Source: JBPOHE01 sp052035915 (lineage in GTDB: Bacteria > Pseudomonadota > Gammaproteobacteria > Chromatiales > Chromatiaceae). From it: 5,296 bases of DNA. The position numbers were made by a program, and so were the translations under genes. The stretch is from contig JBPOHE010000171.1 of assembly GCA_052035915.1 (NCBI GenBank), forward strand, positions 1-5,296, given 5' to 3'. Shown piece after piece: positions 4,701 through 5,296 of this stretch. Positions within the stretch are counted from its first letter, which is position 1; each line of letters begins with the position of its first letter. Below the pieces are notes generated by a model. That model searched no databases and was not told the origin of the DNA. It saw only the letters and a list, made by a program, of their open reading frames with translations.

Positions 4701-5296
4701 AAACCTTTTTCCTTTCGTCCCGCGCTGGCTTGGCCCTCGCGCTCTGTCTCGGATCTTCTCTCGGGGAGGCCCAGGCTTCATGGTTCCGGACCTCGGAACA
4801 AGAGGCCCGGGATTTTTTCGCGGACGGAAAATATGCGGAAGCGGCCAATACCTTCGAGGATCACTACCGGCGGGGGGTGGCCCAGTATCGTAACGGCGAC
4901 TACCAAAGCGCCGCCCAGAGCTTCAGCCAGGTGAAGCGCGAGGATGTACGCCTCGACGCCCTCTACAACCTGGGGAATGCCCGCTTCCGTCTCGGCAGTT
5001 ACGAGAACGCGGTCGAGGCCTATGAATCCGTGTTGAAGGAGGACCCCTTCGCCGAGGATGCCCGGCATAATCTGGCCCTCGCCAAGATGATGCTGGCCAA
5101 GGTGGAAGAAGAGCAGCGGCGTAAGGAAGAGGAGGAGCGACGGAAGGCCGAGGAACACAAGCGCGAGAAAGAGTCCCAGCAGAAGCAGGATCAGCAACAG
5201 AAACAGGACCAGCAACAGAAACAGGACCAGCAACAGAAACAGGACCAGCAACAGAAACAGGACCAGCAACAGAAACACGACAAGCAACAGAAACAC
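4697..5296 (+). CDS. batC: BatC-like periplasmic TPR protein, partial (3' end outside window)
   Basis: The frame is open from ATG 4697 to the window edge, giving 200 residues without a stop. Residues 1-27 form a signal peptide ending AQA before S28, so the protein should be exported. TPR-like helices follow at about 37-54, 57-86 and 87-120, with the BatC-typical WFRTSEQEA, RRGVAQYRNGDYQSAA and YNLGNARFRLG segments. Residues 136-159 are an alternating Glu/Arg/Lys helix, likely coiled coil or a single charged helix. From residue 161 there is a Gln/Lys/Asp tail made of six-residue repeats (QQKQDQ), continuing past the edge. Low-complexity tails are common in BatC, so this fits the family, but the DNA repeat is unusually exact. 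The ATGA overlap with batB and the lack of a ribosome site point to termination-reinitiation. TPRs suggest a scaffold for BatA and BatB. A batD-like gene may follow but is not seen. Confidence 0.9.
   Translation, partial: MKTFFLSSRAGLALALCLGSSLGEAQASWFRTSEQEARDFFADGKYAEAANTFEDHYRRGVAQYRNGDYQSAAQSFSQVKREDVRLDALYNLGNARFRLGSYENAVEAYESVLKEDPFAEDARHNLALAKMMLAKVEEEQRRKEEEERRKAEEHKREKESQQKQDQQQKQDQQQKQDQQQKQDQQQKQDQQQKHDKQQKH
5177..5296 (+). repeat. 18-bp tandem repeat (minisatellite) in batC, continuing past the edge
   Basis: The unit CAACAGAAACAGGACCAG codes for QQKQDQ. Four copies are perfect (5195-5212, 5213-5230, 5231-5248, 5249-5266). The first copy (5177-5194) differs at three third-codon positions only, all silent. 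The sixth (5267-5284) has CAC for CAG and AAG for CAG, changing two residues, and a seventh partial copy (5285-5296) carries the same CAC change. Because the unit is a multiple of three, gain or loss of copies would keep the frame. Confidence 0.95.

Noticed and set aside
4736..4747. Possible lipoprotein signal in BatC (LALC at residues 14-17)
   Set aside because: The residue before Cys is Leu, not Gly, Ala or Ser as lipoboxes need, and a good ordinary cleavage site (AQA before S28) follows.
4778..5296. Leucine/valine-rich - strand frame resembling a membrane protein
   Set aside because: The hydrophobic repeats are only the reverse reading of the CAG/CAA/GAC/AAA repeat in batC. The + frame has a signal peptide, TPRs and an operon position.
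5177..5296. Possible CRISPR array
   Set aside because: The 18-bp units are directly adjacent with no spacers, and they are in frame inside a coding gene.
263..5296. The cluster as a MoxR-VWA anti-phage or conflict system
   Set aside because: The membrane VWA pair with typical BatA/BatB tails, DUF4381 and an exported TPR protein match a Bat operon. No effector, nuclease, protease or sensor module of a conflict system is present.

Overview
This window covers most of a Bat-type (Bacteroides aerotolerance) MoxR operon from a GC-rich bacterium. The gene order is MoxR ATPase, DUF58, DUF4381, VWA (BatA), VWA (BatB), TPR (BatC), all on the + strand. With a DUF4381 gene between DUF58 and the first VWA gene, it most resembles gammaproteobacterial versions, but the species cannot be named from this sequence. 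No gene in the window points to a pathway outside this system.

Layout. Bases 1-125 look like the right-hand end of an insertion sequence: the last 36 codons of an ISAs1-like transposase, with its stop codon running into a CCCTG-ending terminal repeat. Bases 126-262 are a short non-coding leader with a weak candidate promoter and several small inverted repeats. From 263 to the right edge the six genes are packed with gaps of 8, 4 and 3 bases and overlaps of 8 and 4 bases, so they almost certainly form one translationally coupled operon. The last gene, batC, runs off the right edge inside an 18-bp tandem repeat coding for a Gln/Lys/Asp-rich tail. A batD-like gene would be expected next but is not visible. 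There is no terminator in the window.

How the genes may work together (inference from family knowledge and hydropathy). MoxR is a cytoplasmic AAA+ ATPase with all expected nucleotide-binding motifs. DUF58 is a soluble VWA-like partner that lacks the two MIDAS serines. DUF4381 has one membrane segment and a basic cytoplasmic domain. BatA and BatB each have two N-terminal membrane segments, a VWA domain and a C-terminal membrane anchor; the positive-inside rule puts both VWA domains in the periplasm. BatC has a signal peptide, TPRs and a low-complexity tail, so it is also periplasmic. The ATPase and the metal-binding VWA domains would then lie on opposite sides of the inner membrane, with DUF4381 and the BatA/BatB cytoplasmic loops as possible links. 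Proposed roles for Bat systems are in oxidative or envelope stress tolerance and chaperone-like assembly; the biochemical substrate is not known.

I did not find an undescribed defence or mobile system. The points most worth a second look are the insertion sequence end just upstream of the operon, the dyads in the leader, the altered DUF58 MIDAS, the split topology and the batC minisatellite.
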